From an uncultured Alphaproteobacteria bacterium (GTDB lineage Bacteria; Pseudomonadota; Alphaproteobacteria; Rhodobacterales; Rhodobacteraceae), in contig CACGLH010000003.1 in the NCBI GenBank assembly GCA_902573735.1, positions 1 to 64,000 of the forward strand: 64,000 bases of DNA. Reading direction: 5' to 3'. The translations under genes and the position numbers were made by a program. Shown piece by piece: positions 9,191-18,891 of this stretch; the stretch's first letter is position 1, and each line of letters begins with the position of its first letter. The notes beneath the pieces are model-generated. The model ran no database searches. It saw nothing but the letters and a program-made list of their open reading frames with translations, and was not told where the DNA came from.

Positions 9191-11659
9191 TTTAGATATC
9201 AGCATTAAGTCACTTTTCTTATTTAACATTTCTTCTTCAAAAAGCGGTATTTTAACATATTCATTTCTTAACCATAAATTAGTAAAATCATCATAATTTC
9301 TTGATAAGAAATGACCGCTTTGTCCTGTAGGAATTGAAAAAAAGGTAGAACCATTATCAGAAAAGTCTATAATAATTCTTAAAGTACTTCCATAATTTAC
9401 GTTATAGTTATTATTTATAGAATTAATTGCTTTATTCATTGATAATGTATCATCGCCTCCTGAAACTTCAAAAACTATATTCGTCAAATAAGAAATTATT
9501 GGATACTTCCCAAGTACTTTATCGATGAAATAAGCTTTATGATAGTTACCCCAAAGCCATTTTTTAATATCTTGTCCATATTTATTGGAAATAATAACTA
9601 ATGCATTATCTAATGCATTTAAGGATATTTCCTCACAGGTCTCTAACTTATTTGTTTGTTTTATATCACACCACGCAGATGCGCCATTTATATTTCTTAA
9701 TACCCTTTCTAGGAAATTAGAATTTACTGAATTAAACCAATTAACATTTTTACCAATTTCATCTTGCATTACCATTTTTTGAAATTGAGCAGCCCAAGTA
9801 TAAAAAATAAGAGGTTGGGGTAAATATATCGACATTTCTCCATTCCATTCAGCTAATAAATCGATAGCTTCTTTACGGAGATTTAAAAATTTATTATCAA
9901 TTTCTAAAACTTGTGAATACCAAAGATCTTTTGCTAATAGAGGAATTAATATCCGGGCACTTGGTGATATATTATCAATTTGAATTTCTTTAAAGCTTTC
10001 TAAAGTATGATATTCTCTCTTTGTAAATAAGTTTTGCATTCTAAAAAATCTGTGATTATCAACTAAATCATAACTTATGTGCAGTGGGAATTCTTTATTT
10101 GATAGTTTATTATTTGTATTGTAAATTACGCCATTATTTAGTATTTCAATTTCAGGCAGTTGACTAAAATCAGGTTTTTCTGTCCAACTTTTTGGTTGGA
10201 AAATACCTAATGATGGTATAGCACCAAAGTACAAAGGATATATTTGATCCCTATCAGGAATTTTTCCTGCACTAATAATTTGCACCTTATTATTATTTGC
10301 AAATAAAATATTGTAAGCTGGCACAATAAGAGAATGTAGAGACTTTTTTGCTTGCTTTATATTTGTTGACAACATGATATTTAATAATGATTCCAATGAT
10401 TTATCATTTTTACTTAACCCTGTCCATTTTAAAGCTACAGCAATTTTATCTGACTGTATTGATTTAATTCCATAGGCAGTAACAGGAAGAATTGGCCCAT
10501 TTTCTGAGGATAATATCTTATGGGTGATACCGGGTTTATCTTTTATTTCTATTAAAATATTTTTTGATTTAAATTTTTTAAATCCATTTTTACTTTTATA
10601 TTCATTATTATTTTTTGTATTTAAAACTTCTATTACTAAATCTTGATTATCTAATTTAGAGCTTGTTATACCCCAGGAAAAATATTGAGATCTTCCACTA
10701 AATATTAATGGTATTCCAGGTATTGTTGCTCCAACTACTGGCCCAGTTTCGAGTACTAATTTTACCAGCATCCAATTTATGGGAATATCAAAATTTGTAT
10801 GAAGATTATGACCAACCAGTGAATTGCCTGTAGCCGTTCTAGAACCAAGTGCAGCCCATGAATTTGAAGCATTACTTAATTTAGAAACTTGGCTATTGAT
10901 ATTTTTAGTGTAATTAATTTCAGATTGATTTACTGAGTTAAAATTTTTAAAAATATTTTTTTTTGAAAAAAGGTTATAATTTAACAAGTCATTTATATTT
11001 TTAATTTCGGGTATATTTGGGTAAATGTCCAACAACCTATCATATGGGACACCGGTATTTAGTAGACTTAATCTTATTACTTCATTTTTAGCACTTTGAT
11101 TATTCATTAAATCTTGAAGTTTTAAAATTGCTATACTATCTGCTGGTGTCCATGGAGATATTTGGGGGGGAAACATAAAAAGAATAGGTGAACCTCTACC
11201 TAACCCTTTTTCTTTTATATCTAACAATCTTTTATTAATACCGTTTGAATATGACACTAAAATACTTTTTGTATTTTTACTTAAAGAATTAAAGCTTTTT
11301 TGAGAATTATTATAAATATCAAGAGTTCTCATGAATTTATCAGTCTCTAGATAATCCTCACCAAAAATTTCAGATAACTTTCCCTTTGCAGTTTTCCTTA
11401 ATAAAATCATTTGCCATAATCTGTCTTGTGCGTGTACATATCCTAATGCATAGAAAGTATCTTCATTCGATTGACCAATAATATTTGGTATAGCATAGTC
11501 ATTTCTTATTATTTTGACGTCATTTTCAACAAAGGAGCTTGTTACAACTTTGTTATAATTAGGTATTGATTTAAATGTTAATAATGCAATAAATAAAATA
11601 GCAGATACTAAAACAGTAATTGAGAAAATTATAAATATCTTTATAGGTTTTTTTAACAT
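9179..11659 (-). CDS. Penicillin-acylase family Ntn hydrolase, membrane-anchored precursor
   Basis: Large amidase of the penicillin acylase / AHL acylase family (826 aa, typical length). The precursor is cut into alpha and beta chains and the new N-terminal serine is the nucleophile. Here the site is Ala264-Ser265 in NASNSWAALG, followed by the conserved GSRTATGNSLVGHN. A hydrophobic segment at residues 8-28 is a signal peptide or anchor, so the enzyme should act in the periplasm. The N-terminal part has the expected YALGYVHAQDRLWQM. Substrates could be beta-lactams, acyl-homoserine lactones or other amides; the sequence does not tell. It converges on and slightly overlaps sufS. Confidence 0.92.
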   Translation of the reverse strand: MLKKPIKIFIIFSITVLVSAILFIALLTFKSIPNYNKVVTSSFVENDVKIIRNDYAIPNIIGQSNEDTFYALGYVHAQDRLWQMILLRKTAKGKLSEIFGEDYLETDKFMRTLDIYNNSQKSFNSLSKNTKSILVSYSNGINKRLLDIKEKGLGRGSPILFMFPPQISPWTPADSIAILKLQDLMNNQSAKNEVIRLSLLNTGVPYDRLLDIYPNIPEIKNINDLLNYNLFSKKNIFKNFNSVNQSEINYTKNINSQVSKLSNASNSWAALGSRTATGNSLVGHNLHTNFDIPINWMLVKLVLETGPVVGATIPGIPLIFSGRSQYFSWGITSSKLDNQDLVIEVLNTKNNNEYKSKNGFKKFKSKNILIEIKDKPGITHKILSSENGPILPVTAYGIKSIQSDKIAVALKWTGLSKNDKSLESLLNIMLSTNIKQAKKSLHSLIVPAYNILFANNNKVQIISAGKIPDRDQIYPLYFGAIPSLGIFQPKSWTEKPDFSQLPEIEILNNGVIYNTNNKLSNKEFPLHISYDLVDNHRFFRMQNLFTKREYHTLESFKEIQIDNISPSARILIPLLAKDLWYSQVLEIDNKFLNLRKEAIDLLAEWNGEMSIYLPQPLIFYTWAAQFQKMVMQDEIGKNVNWFNSVNSNFLERVLRNINGASAWCDIKQTNKLETCEEISLNALDNALVIISNKYGQDIKKWLWGNYHKAYFIDKVLGKYPIISYLTNIVFEVSGGDDTLSMNKAINSINNNYNVNYGSTLRIIIDFSDNGSTFFSIPTGQSGHFLSRNYDDFTNLWLRNEYVKIPLFEEEMLNKKSDLMLISKSVD

Positions 11660-11736
11660 ATTCTTTTAAAAAGAGTTACTTGATCAGAATCTTAAAATAA
11701 TTAAATGTTATGATCTTTTAAATTTGGGAGTTAAAT

Positions 11737-12594
11737 ATGTCAAAGGTTGCTTTTATTGGATTGGGGGTAATGGGTTACCCTATGGCTGGACACTTGTCAA
11801 AAAATTATAATACAACCGTTTTTAATAGAAATACAGAAAAATCAAAGAAATGGACAAGTTATTATAACGGTAAAATGGAACTTTCAATTCATAATACAGT
11901 AAAAGATGCTGATTTTGTTTTTTGCTGTGTTGGAAACGATAATGATTTATATTCAATTCTTCTAGGGGAAAATGGTGTTATTAACTCCATGAAAAAAGGA
12001 TCTATTTTAGTTGACCATACAACATGCTCTGCTAAAATTTCTAAAGAAATCTTTGATATTGCAAAAAACAAAGGAATACAATTTATGGATGCTCCTGTTT
12101 CTGGAGGGCAAATCGGTGCAGAAAATGGTAAATTAACTATCATGTGTGGGGGAAATAAAAATACTTATGATTTGGTAGAACCTAAAATCTCGTGTTATTC
12201 AAAATTTTCATTACTTATGGGTCCCGTAGGTTCTGGTCAATTAACAAAAATGGTAAATCAAATATGTATAGCTGGATTGGTTCAGGGGCTTGCAGAGGGT
12301 TTGAATTTTTCAAAAAAAGCAAAATTAAACGGAAGAAAAGTTCTTGATGTAATTTCCAAAGGTGCGGCTGGTAGCTGGCAAATGGATAATCGTGGTGAAA
12401 CTATGTTGAATGACGAATTTGACTTTGGTTTCGCAGTAGATTGGATGAGAAAAGATTTGAATATTTGCTTAGATGAAGCAAACAATAATAAAGCTAAATT
12501 ACCAATAACAGCGCTTATAAATCAATTTTATTGTGATTTGCAAGATATGGGGGGCGGCCGTTTTGATACCTCTAGTTTGATTAAGAGGCTATAA
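11737..12594 (+). CDS. 3-hydroxyisobutyrate dehydrogenase-family oxidoreductase
   Basis: NAD(P)-dependent beta-hydroxyacid dehydrogenase of 285 residues. The N-terminal Rossmann motif is GLGVMGYPMAGHL; the substrate-binding signature is DAPVSGGQIGAENG (about 118-131); the catalytic lysine region is GQLTKMVNQ. The family includes valine-degradation HIBADH (MmsB), tartronate semialdehyde reductase and succinic-semialdehyde-reducing enzymes, and these cannot be separated by eye. The start has a GGGAG ribosome-binding site. It is divergent from the acylase (77-bp gap) and probably a single-gene transcript. Confidence 0.88.
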   Translation: MSKVAFIGLGVMGYPMAGHLSKNYNTTVFNRNTEKSKKWTSYYNGKMELSIHNTVKDADFVFCCVGNDNDLYSILLGENGVINSMKKGSILVDHTTCSAKISKEIFDIAKNKGIQFMDAPVSGGQIGAENGKLTIMCGGNKNTYDLVEPKISCYSKFSLLMGPVGSGQLTKMVNQICIAGLVQGLAEGLNFSKKAKLNGRKVLDVISKGAAGSWQMDNRGETMLNDEFDFGFAVDWMRKDLNICLDEANNNKAKLPITALINQFYCDLQDMGGGRFDTSSLIKRL

Positions 12595-12603
12595 ATAATT
12601 CTA

Positions 12604-13167
12604 TCACCTTATGAGTCTAGAATATTTTGCCCCCTCTAGAGAGGCTCCTGCAATAACACCTTTTTGTCCAAATACTATAGCATATATAGGCTTTGTTAAG
12701 GTATTATTTGTAAAACCAAGTGATCCACCTTTCTTTCTAAAAAAAACTTCAGCATCAGCTCCAATCTCCCATCCGTCAGTTATGCGAAATGTTTTTAAAG
12801 CATCTTCTGTCATGAAAAAAATTACATGGCTATATTGCAAAGCTCCTATTTGATATCCATAAGAAGCAGATGCTACAGAATAGAAATCAACGGGAGCCCC
12901 GCCAATTTTTAAAACTCCTTCACCATAAGATCCGCCAAAAATAAATCCTGCCTTAGTTATTTTGGGGATAATTAAAGTACCTGCAGATTTTTCATAAATT
13001 GAATAAGAATCTGGAGCAATAGAAAATAAATTATCTAATGCCTCATCTGCGTTTTCAATAATTTTTCCTCCTGTATTTGTTGAATTTCTCGTGGAACATC
13101 CAACAAGTGAATTTAAAAAAAATGCAGAACTGCCTAAAATTAATAATCTTCTGCTTGAATTATTCAT
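12604..13167 (-). CDS. SYLF (Ysc84-like) domain lipoprotein
   Basis: An exported lipoprotein of 187 residues. The start is ATG 13167, with GAGG 9 nt upstream; an in-frame TTG 15 nt earlier overlaps that site. A hydrophobic signal ends in LVGC, a lipobox (Cys near residue 24). The rest is a SYLF domain, a lipid-binding fold also found in eukaryotic Ysc84: it includes GTLIIPKITKAGFIFGGSYGEG, a YGYQIG stretch and a C-terminal KGVIAGASLEGAKYS motif. The gene lies 73 bp downstream of hemB on the same strand. Its role in the envelope is not established. Confidence 0.88.
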   Translation of the reverse strand: MNNSSRRLLILGSSAFFLNSLVGCSTRNSTNTGGKIIENADEALDNLFSIAPDSYSIYEKSAGTLIIPKITKAGFIFGGSYGEGVLKIGGAPVDFYSVASASYGYQIGALQYSHVIFFMTEDALKTFRITDGWEIGADAEVFFRKKGGSLGFTNNTLTKPIYAIVFGQKGVIAGASLEGAKYSRLIR

Positions 13168-13240
13168 TTTATTTTTCCTCAATTATTTTAATGTTGAAAA
13201 AATTGTTTAAGGTTTTGGTATCAATCTTACTCATAATTTT

Positions 13241-14248
13241 CTAAAAGTCTTTGCTATCTAAAAGTTTTGCAATTTCATAGGCAAAATATGTTAAAATTCC
13301 GTTACATCCAGCTCTTTTAAAACAAGAGATGGTTTCAATCAAAATATTTTTTTTATCAAATATTCCATTTTCGATCCCTTGCGCAAGCATAGCGTATTCA
13401 CCAGATACTTGGTAAGCAAAAGTGGGTACTTTAAATGTATCACTTATTTGCCTACATAAATCAAGGTAGGGCATTCCAGGTTTCACCATTACCATATCTG
13501 CTCCTTCTTTTAAATCTAAAGCCACATCTTTCAAGGCCTCATTGCTATTTAAATAATTTAATTGATAAGATTTTTTATCGCCTTTTAAATTACCAGAAGA
13601 TCCAATTGCAGCTCTAAATGGACCATAAAATCCAGAAGAAAACTTAGCAGAATAACTTAAAATTAAAGTATTTTTAAAATTATTTTTTTCCAAATTTTCT
13701 CGAATTAATTTTACTCTACCATCCATCATATCCGATGGACCTAAAATATCAGCACCAGATTCTGCTTGAACTAGTGACTGCTTTATCAAAATCTCAAGTG
13801 TTTCATCATTTAAAATTTTATCATCTTTCACTAACCCATCGTGCCCTAAAGAATTATATGGATCTAAAGCTACATCTAACATTATTCCAAGATCTGGAAT
13901 TTTCTTTTTTAATAATCTTGTAGCTCTATTAACAAGATTTTCAGGATTGTATGCCTCTTCACAATTTTGAGTTTTTAGATTTGTTGGTGTTCTAGGGAAC
14001 AAAGCAACGCATTTTATACCTAATTCAAAAGCATTACTTGCTATTTCAATTAACTTATCAACTGTATAACGATTAACTCCCGGAAGCTCATTAATTGGTT
14101 CAATCTTATCTCTCCCCTCTATTAAAAATATGGGCCATATCAAATCATTGACTGACACATTATTTTCTGCAACAAGATCTCTAATCCAAAAGTTATTTCT
14201 TAATCTTCTTCCTCGATGGTTTGGAAAATCGGCCACATAGTTAAACAT
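13241..14248 (-). CDS. hemB: Delta-aminolevulinic acid dehydratase (porphobilinogen synthase)
   Basis: Condenses two 5-aminolevulinate molecules to porphobilinogen in haem and tetrapyrrole synthesis. 335 residues, full length. The two active-site lysines are in SYSAKFSSGFYGPFR and VMVKPGMPYLD. The DVALDPYNSLGHDG segment shows the magnesium-dependent form: the cysteine triad of zinc-type enzymes is replaced by Asp/Ala positions, as is usual in alphaproteobacteria. The gene is divergent from mfd and followed by the SYLF lipoprotein. Confidence 0.96.
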   Translation of the reverse strand: MFNYVADFPNHRGRRLRNNFWIRDLVAENNVSVNDLIWPIFLIEGRDKIEPINELPGVNRYTVDKLIEIASNAFELGIKCVALFPRTPTNLKTQNCEEAYNPENLVNRATRLLKKKIPDLGIMLDVALDPYNSLGHDGLVKDDKILNDETLEILIKQSLVQAESGADILGPSDMMDGRVKLIRENLEKNNFKNTLILSYSAKFSSGFYGPFRAAIGSSGNLKGDKKSYQLNYLNSNEALKDVALDLKEGADMVMVKPGMPYLDLCRQISDTFKVPTFAYQVSGEYAMLAQGIENGIFDKKNILIETISCFKRAGCNGILTYFAYEIAKLLDSKDF

Positions 14249-14328
14249 TGATATTATCCTTTAACAGAAAATTCACCATAATTTAAATGCTAAAGTATTA
14301 AAAATATATTTCAAGTATTAGCTAAAGT

Positions 14329-14357
14329 TGTACAATTTTAAATTTTCTAATTGTACA
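14329..14357. repeat. Inverted repeat upstream of mfd
   Basis: TGTACAATT (14329-14337) and AATTGTACA (14349-14357) form a perfect 9-bp inverted repeat with an 11-nt loop, ending 5 nt before the mfd ATG at 14363. TTGTACAA at 14328-14335 is itself a palindrome. It could be an operator for a dimeric protein or an RNA hairpin over the ribosome-binding site. No family is recognised. Confidence 0.5.
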
Positions 14358-14362
14358 TATTA

Positions 14363-17300
14363 ATGATAAACAAAAACATGCTTAAAATTGATAAGTCCAA
14401 AAAAAATGAAGTTTATGGAATACCTGTCGGTTTTGAAGGACATGTAATAAATAATATTTTGTCTATAAACAAAAGAAACATTATTTATTTAGCCAAAGAT
14501 GATAAAGACGCTGAAATTATAAGAACTTCATTATTGTTTTTTAATTCAAAAACAGAAATTCATAATTTTCCAGCTTGGGATTGCTTACCTTACGATAGAT
14601 CAGGTCCAAAACTTAAAATACAATCACAACGATTATCAATATTAACCAAATTAAGTTTAGAAAGTAATGTAAATAAGGTAATTATTACTACAGTAAATGC
14701 TATTACTCAAAGAGTCATTCCTAGAATTAAACTTCAACAATTAAGCTTTGAATTAACTATAGGAAAATCGATAAATATTAATGAATTAAAAAACTTTCTT
14801 GTAAATTCTGGATATATAGAAACTGGTAAAGTATTAGAACTTGGGGATTTTTCAATTAGGGGTGGAATTATAGATATATTTCCAGCCTCATTTGAAAATC
14901 CAGTTCGATTGGATTTTTTTGGTGATTTTTTAGAGAATATGAGGTTTTTTCTTGTAGAAGATCAAAAAAGTATTGAAGGAAAATTGAATAACCTTACTAT
15001 TTTTGCAGTAAGAGAAGTATGTTTAAATCAATCTAGTATTGATCTGTTCAAAAAAAATTATTTAAAAAATTTTGGTTTACCAGATAAAACTGATTATCTC
15101 TATCATTCAATAATTTCTGGCCAAATCTTTCCAAGTTACGAACATTGGATCCCTTTTTTTTATGAGTCAATGGATACTATTTTTGATTATGTAATTGATC
15201 CAATATTAATTATCCCGTCACATTTTCAAAACACAAATGAAACAAGATCAAAGATTGTAACGGAGTATTTCGAAACTAGAAAAAATGTTCAAAAAATAGG
15301 TTCTAAGTTTAATTCCACCTATAATCCAATAGACAGTAAATTACTTTATATTAATCCCTCAGAATGGGATAAAATTATTACAAATCTTGATGTAATAAAT
15401 TTTTTTGAGTTTCAAAACCCAAAAAAGGAAAACTGGATAGATTATAAAGGTGTAATATCCAAAAACTTCGTTATTGAAAGACAAACACATGGATTAGATC
15501 TATTTGAACATGTTGTTATTCATTTAAAAGAACTATTGAATAAGAATAATGTTATAGCAATTGCTGCTTATTCAAATGCCTCAATGGAAAGATTAGAAAA
15601 AATTTTCAATGATTATGGATTGAAAAATATAAATAAATTTCAGTCATGTAATTACAATCAAGAAAAAAATAATTTTGAGTTTTTGCCAGCCAAAAAAACC
15701 TTAAATATAGGTGTTTTACCTTTAGAGCATGGATTTTCAGTTCCTGGATTAGTAGTTATTTCAGAGCAAGATATTCTAGGCAATAGGTTATACAGACAAA
15801 AAAAATATAATAAAAAAATCAAAAATCCATTACAAAATTTTTCAGAGATTAATATTGGTGATTTGGTAGTCCATATTGATCATGGAATAGGTAAATATAT
15901 AGGATTTAAATCGATTTTCGCTAATAATATTCCGCATGACTGTTTGATTATAGAATATGCTGGTGGAGATAAATTATTTTTACCTATAGAAAATCTGAGT
16001 CTTCTCTCAAAATATGGTCAAGAAGTTGGTGAGATCGATAAATTAGGAACTCTTTCCTGGCAAAATAAAAGATCAAAAGCCAAAGAGAGAATTAAAGAAA
16101 TAGCTCATGCCTTAATTTCTATTGCTGCAAAAAGGTATTTAAAAAAAGGAACAGTTCATAAAAAAGAATATTTTTCATGGAATAAATTTTGTTCAGGGTT
16201 TCAATTCGAAGAAACTGACGATCAAAATTCAGCAATTTCTGATATTCTCAAAGACCTTTCTTCAGGCTCACCAATGGATCGTCTTATTTGTGGGGATGTT
16301 GGCTTTGGTAAAACTGAGATTGCATTAAGAGCTTCAATGATAGTTGCGAACGATGGTTATCAAGTTGTTTTACTAACACCTACAACTTTACTTGCTAGAC
16401 AACATTATGAAACATTTAAAATGCGATTTAATGATTTCCCTTTTTTTATAGAAAAACTTACACGTTTCGAAAGTTTTAAACAAAGAAAGAACATAATTTA
16501 TAAATTAAAACGTGGAAAGATTGATATAATAATTGGCACACATGCTTTACTATCATCTGATATTAATTTCAAAAATTTAGGATTACTAATAGTAGATGAG
16601 GAACAACATTTTGGGGTAACCCATAAAGAGACAATAAAAAAACTCAAGGCTAATGTTCATGTGTTAACCTTGACTGCAACACCAATTCCAAGAACACTTC
16701 AATTAGCTTTTACCGGTGTAAGGGATCTTTCCATAATTAATACACCTCCAATTGATCGGTTATTAGTTAGAACTTTTGTTATGGAGTTTGATGGGGTAGT
16801 AATTCGTGAAGCATTAATGAGAGAAAAAAGTAGGGGAGGACAGAGTTTTTTTGTGGTTCCAAGAATTGCAGATATGGACAATATTATCAGTTTTTTGGAA
16901 AATGAAGTTCCTGAAATAAATTTTAAAATTGCTCATGGTCAATTAGTAGGAAGCAATTTAGACAATGTTATTGAAGAATTTATAACTAATAAGATTGATT
17001 TATTACTTTCTACTTCAATAGTTGAAAGTGGTTTAGATTTTCCTAATGCTAATACCTTAATAGTTCACCGGGCTAATATGTTTGGTTTATCACAGCTTTA
17101 TCAAATAAGAGGTAGGGTAGGTCGCTCAAAAATAAGAGCATATTGTTATTTAACTTATGAACAAAAGAATAAAATTACAAAACAAAGTGAAAAAAGATTA
17201 AAAATTCTTGCAAATATTAATTCTTTGGGCCAAGGATTTTCTTTAGCAAGTCAAGATCTTGATATTCGTGGTGCTGGAAATATTTTAGGTGATGAACAAT

Positions 17301-17878
17301 CAGGAGATATAAAAGAGGTGGGATTTGAACTTTACCAGAATATGTTAAAAGATGAAATCGATAAATTGAAAGACAACCAGTTAGAGGATAAAGCAACAGT
17401 TAATTCTTTTGTACCACAGCTTGATTTAAATGTACCAATGCTTATTCCAGAAATCTATGTTAAAGATCTAACAAGTAGATTAAGTTTATATAGAGAATTA
17501 GCTCTTTTAAAAAATGATGAGGAATTAAATGAATTTTCTGAAAGGCTTGTTGATAGGTTTGGTTCACTTCCTAACGAAGTAGAGATTCTTTTAAAAGTAA
17601 CATCAATTAAAAATATGTGTATTTCAACAGGTATTGATTTGCTAAAAATAGGATACAGTAGAATATTGATAGGTTTCTATGAAAATAACTTTTCAAATCC
17701 AAAAGCACTTATGGAATTCATTCAAAAGAATAAAAACTTTATAAAAGTAAAAGAGGATAAAATAGTCATTACAAAATCATTTATAAATGATCATAAGAAA
17801 TTAGATTTTATAAAAATGTTGGTTAAAAATTTTTACAAATTAAAAAAAACGCCCTCCAGAGAGGGCGCTAGTTATTGA
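14363..17878 (+). CDS. mfd: Transcription-repair coupling factor Mfd
   Basis: ATP-driven DNA translocase that removes RNA polymerase stalled at lesions and recruits UvrAB. About 1171 residues, normal length. The order is the UvrB-like N-terminal module (NFPAWDCLPYD near 80, RGGIIDIFP near 175), the RNA-polymerase interaction domain (GDLVVHIDHGIGKY near 505-520), the helicase core with Walker A GDVGFGKTEIA, DEEQ box VDEEQHFGV and motif VI QIRGRVGRS, then the C-terminal TRCF domain. An in-frame TTG at 14351 lies within the inverted repeat; ATG 14363 is preferred. The last codons overlap an antisense terminator (17842-17867). Confidence 0.97.
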   Translation: MINKNMLKIDKSKKNEVYGIPVGFEGHVINNILSINKRNIIYLAKDDKDAEIIRTSLLFFNSKTEIHNFPAWDCLPYDRSGPKLKIQSQRLSILTKLSLESNVNKVIITTVNAITQRVIPRIKLQQLSFELTIGKSININELKNFLVNSGYIETGKVLELGDFSIRGGIIDIFPASFENPVRLDFFGDFLENMRFFLVEDQKSIEGKLNNLTIFAVREVCLNQSSIDLFKKNYLKNFGLPDKTDYLYHSIISGQIFPSYEHWIPFFYESMDTIFDYVIDPILIIPSHFQNTNETRSKIVTEYFETRKNVQKIGSKFNSTYNPIDSKLLYINPSEWDKIITNLDVINFFEFQNPKKENWIDYKGVISKNFVIERQTHGLDLFEHVVIHLKELLNKNNVIAIAAYSNASMERLEKIFNDYGLKNINKFQSCNYNQEKNNFEFLPAKKTLNIGVLPLEHGFSVPGLVVISEQDILGNRLYRQKKYNKKIKNPLQNFSEINIGDLVVHIDHGIGKYIGFKSIFANNIPHDCLIIEYAGGDKLFLPIENLSLLSKYGQEVGEIDKLGTLSWQNKRSKAKERIKEIAHALISIAAKRYLKKGTVHKKEYFSWNKFCSGFQFEETDDQNSAISDILKDLSSGSPMDRLICGDVGFGKTEIALRASMIVANDGYQVVLLTPTTLLARQHYETFKMRFNDFPFFIEKLTRFESFKQRKNIIYKLKRGKIDIIIGTHALLSSDINFKNLGLLIVDEEQHFGVTHKETIKKLKANVHVLTLTATPIPRTLQLAFTGVRDLSIINTPPIDRLLVRTFVMEFDGVVIREALMREKSRGGQSFFVVPRIADMDNIISFLENEVPEINFKIAHGQLVGSNLDNVIEEFITNKIDLLLSTSIVESGLDFPNANTLIVHRANMFGLSQLYQIRGRVGRSKIRAYCYLTYEQKNKITKQSEKRLKILANINSLGQGFSLASQDLDIRGAGNILGDEQSGDIKEVGFELYQNMLKDEIDKLKDNQLEDKATVNSFVPQLDLNVPMLIPEIYVKDLTSRLSLYRELALLKNDEELNEFSERLVDRFGSLPNEVEILLKVTSIKNMCISTGIDLLKIGYSRILIGFYENNFSNPKALMEFIQKNKNFIKVKEDKIVITKSFINDHKKLDFIKMLVKNFYKLKKTPSREGASY
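17842..17867 (-). terminator. Intrinsic terminator on the minus strand, within the mfd 3' end
   Basis: CGCCCTC (17850-17856) and GAGGGCG (17861-17867) form a 7-bp GC-rich stem with loop CAGA. On the minus strand the stem is followed by eight T (A run at 17842-17849), so it ends leftward transcription, i.e. of the DUF502 gene or an RNA between 17868 and 18103. On the plus strand it encodes the last residues of Mfd (TPSREGA). It is the clearest intrinsic terminator in the window. Confidence 0.8.
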
Positions 17879-18103
17879 GGCAGGTTTCATACAGGCAAGA
17901 AACCTATCGAGCAGTAATTCATTATTATCTAACTTCAACTGTTGCGTAAAGGTAATAATTTAAATAACTGTCTTTATATTGTAATTTTCTATCAGGTACA
18001 CAATATTTATTAATGAAATCATAATTGGGTACTGTATGTAGATGTCTTAATTTTAAATTAATTTCCAATTTGGAAAGTTTTATAATCAGCTAAATGATTC
18101 GTA
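17868..18103 (-). other. Unassigned region with a GC-rich hairpin: 3' UTR of DUF502 gene or small RNA
   Basis: This 236-nt gap has no plausible ORF. About 65 nt nearest the terminator (17850-17915) are roughly half G+C, well above the surroundings. There is a perfect 7-bp hairpin AGGTTTC (17882-17888) / GAAACCT (17899-17905) with a 10-nt loop. With the terminator it looks like the 3' part of a structured RNA on the minus strand. I could not match it to 6S, 4.5S, tmRNA or RNase P patterns. Confidence 0.35.
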
Positions 18104-18766
18104 TTAATCTTTTTTAATTAAATTGCTTTTTTCCTCATACTCTGGAACTACAAGTCCAGCTGAAATCACTAACTTTGCGGCGTTTTCAACTGTCATGTTT
18201 AACAATATTACGTCTTTTCTGGGAACAAATAGTAAAAACCCAGAAGTTGGATTAGGTGTGGTTGGAACAAATACTGTCAAAATTTCATCTTTATTAATTT
18301 TTTTTAATATTTCACCTTTTGTAACTGTAGAAATAAAAGCTATTACCCATATGCCTTTTCTTGGATATTCTACCAAACAGGCACTCTTGAATGTTTGATC
18401 TGACTTTGTAAAAACTGTTTCGGCTATTTGTTTTACTGCATTATATATTGATCTAAATACGGGTGTTCTATCAACCAAACTTTCCCAAAATTTAATAAGT
18501 TGCCTTCCAAAAAAACCTTTGGTAACCATTCCTATGATTGTTGTAAATATGAGGAAAGTTAATACACCTAGTCCCGGAATGTCCTTTCCTAGATATGTAG
18601 AAGGATTATATTTATTTGGTAACCACGGCACCACTTTATCGTCTATAAAATTTATTGCACCCCACAATAAATAAATAGTTAAAACTATGGGTGTGATTAA
18701 AACTAAACCAGTTAAAAAATTAGAACGTAATTTTTGAAATAAATTTTGATTTTTCTTTATTTTCAT
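18104..18766 (-). CDS. DUF502 family inner-membrane protein
   Basis: A protein of 220 residues from ATG 18766 (a TTG 15 nt upstream is a possible alternative). Two hydrophobic segments are visible, near residues 15-38 (LTGLVLITPIVLTIYLLWGAI) and 65-85, followed by the conserved soluble region of DUF502: GLGVLTFLI, FGRQLIKFWESLVDRTPVFRSIYNAVKQ, and later FVPTTPNPTSGFLLFVP. The function of the family is unknown. The gene is divergent from rpsB and the transcript should end at the terminator inside mfd. Confidence 0.9.
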   Translation of the reverse strand: MKIKKNQNLFQKLRSNFLTGLVLITPIVLTIYLLWGAINFIDDKVVPWLPNKYNPSTYLGKDIPGLGVLTFLIFTTIIGMVTKGFFGRQLIKFWESLVDRTPVFRSIYNAVKQIAETVFTKSDQTFKSACLVEYPRKGIWVIAFISTVTKGEILKKINKDEILTVFVPTTPNPTSGFLLFVPRKDVILLNMTVENAAKLVISAGLVVPEYEEKSNLIKKD

Positions 18767-18844
18767 AATAGGTCTGATCAATCTCTCATATTTTGTGATT
18801 ATAGCATTATTTTTTATTTTTAGTTTTTTATTTTTAAAACATGC

Positions 18845-18871
18845 TTGAAATATAATTTTTTATAGTATATG
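18845..18871 (+). promoter_or_regulatory. Putative rpsB-tsf promoter
   Basis: TTGAAA (18845-18850) and TATATG (18866-18871) give a sigma-70-like pair with a short 15-nt spacer. Transcription from about 18878 would place the full pseudoknot leader at 18892-18958 in the mRNA. The A+T richness makes other -10 choices possible. Confidence 0.35.
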
Positions 18872-18891
18872 TCGACTAAAAAAAATTCACA

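Noticed and set aside
12595-12660. Terminator in the 3' region of the SYLF gene (CCTCTAGAGAGG)
   Set aside because: Short, loop too small, no T-run, and it lies in coding sequence.
17868-18103. 6S, 4.5S or tmRNA gene downstream of DUF502
   Set aside because: The two hairpins and terminator are real, but no complementary end-to-end stem (6S), SRP Alu/S-domain motif or tRNA-like ends were found, so I list only an unassigned structured region.
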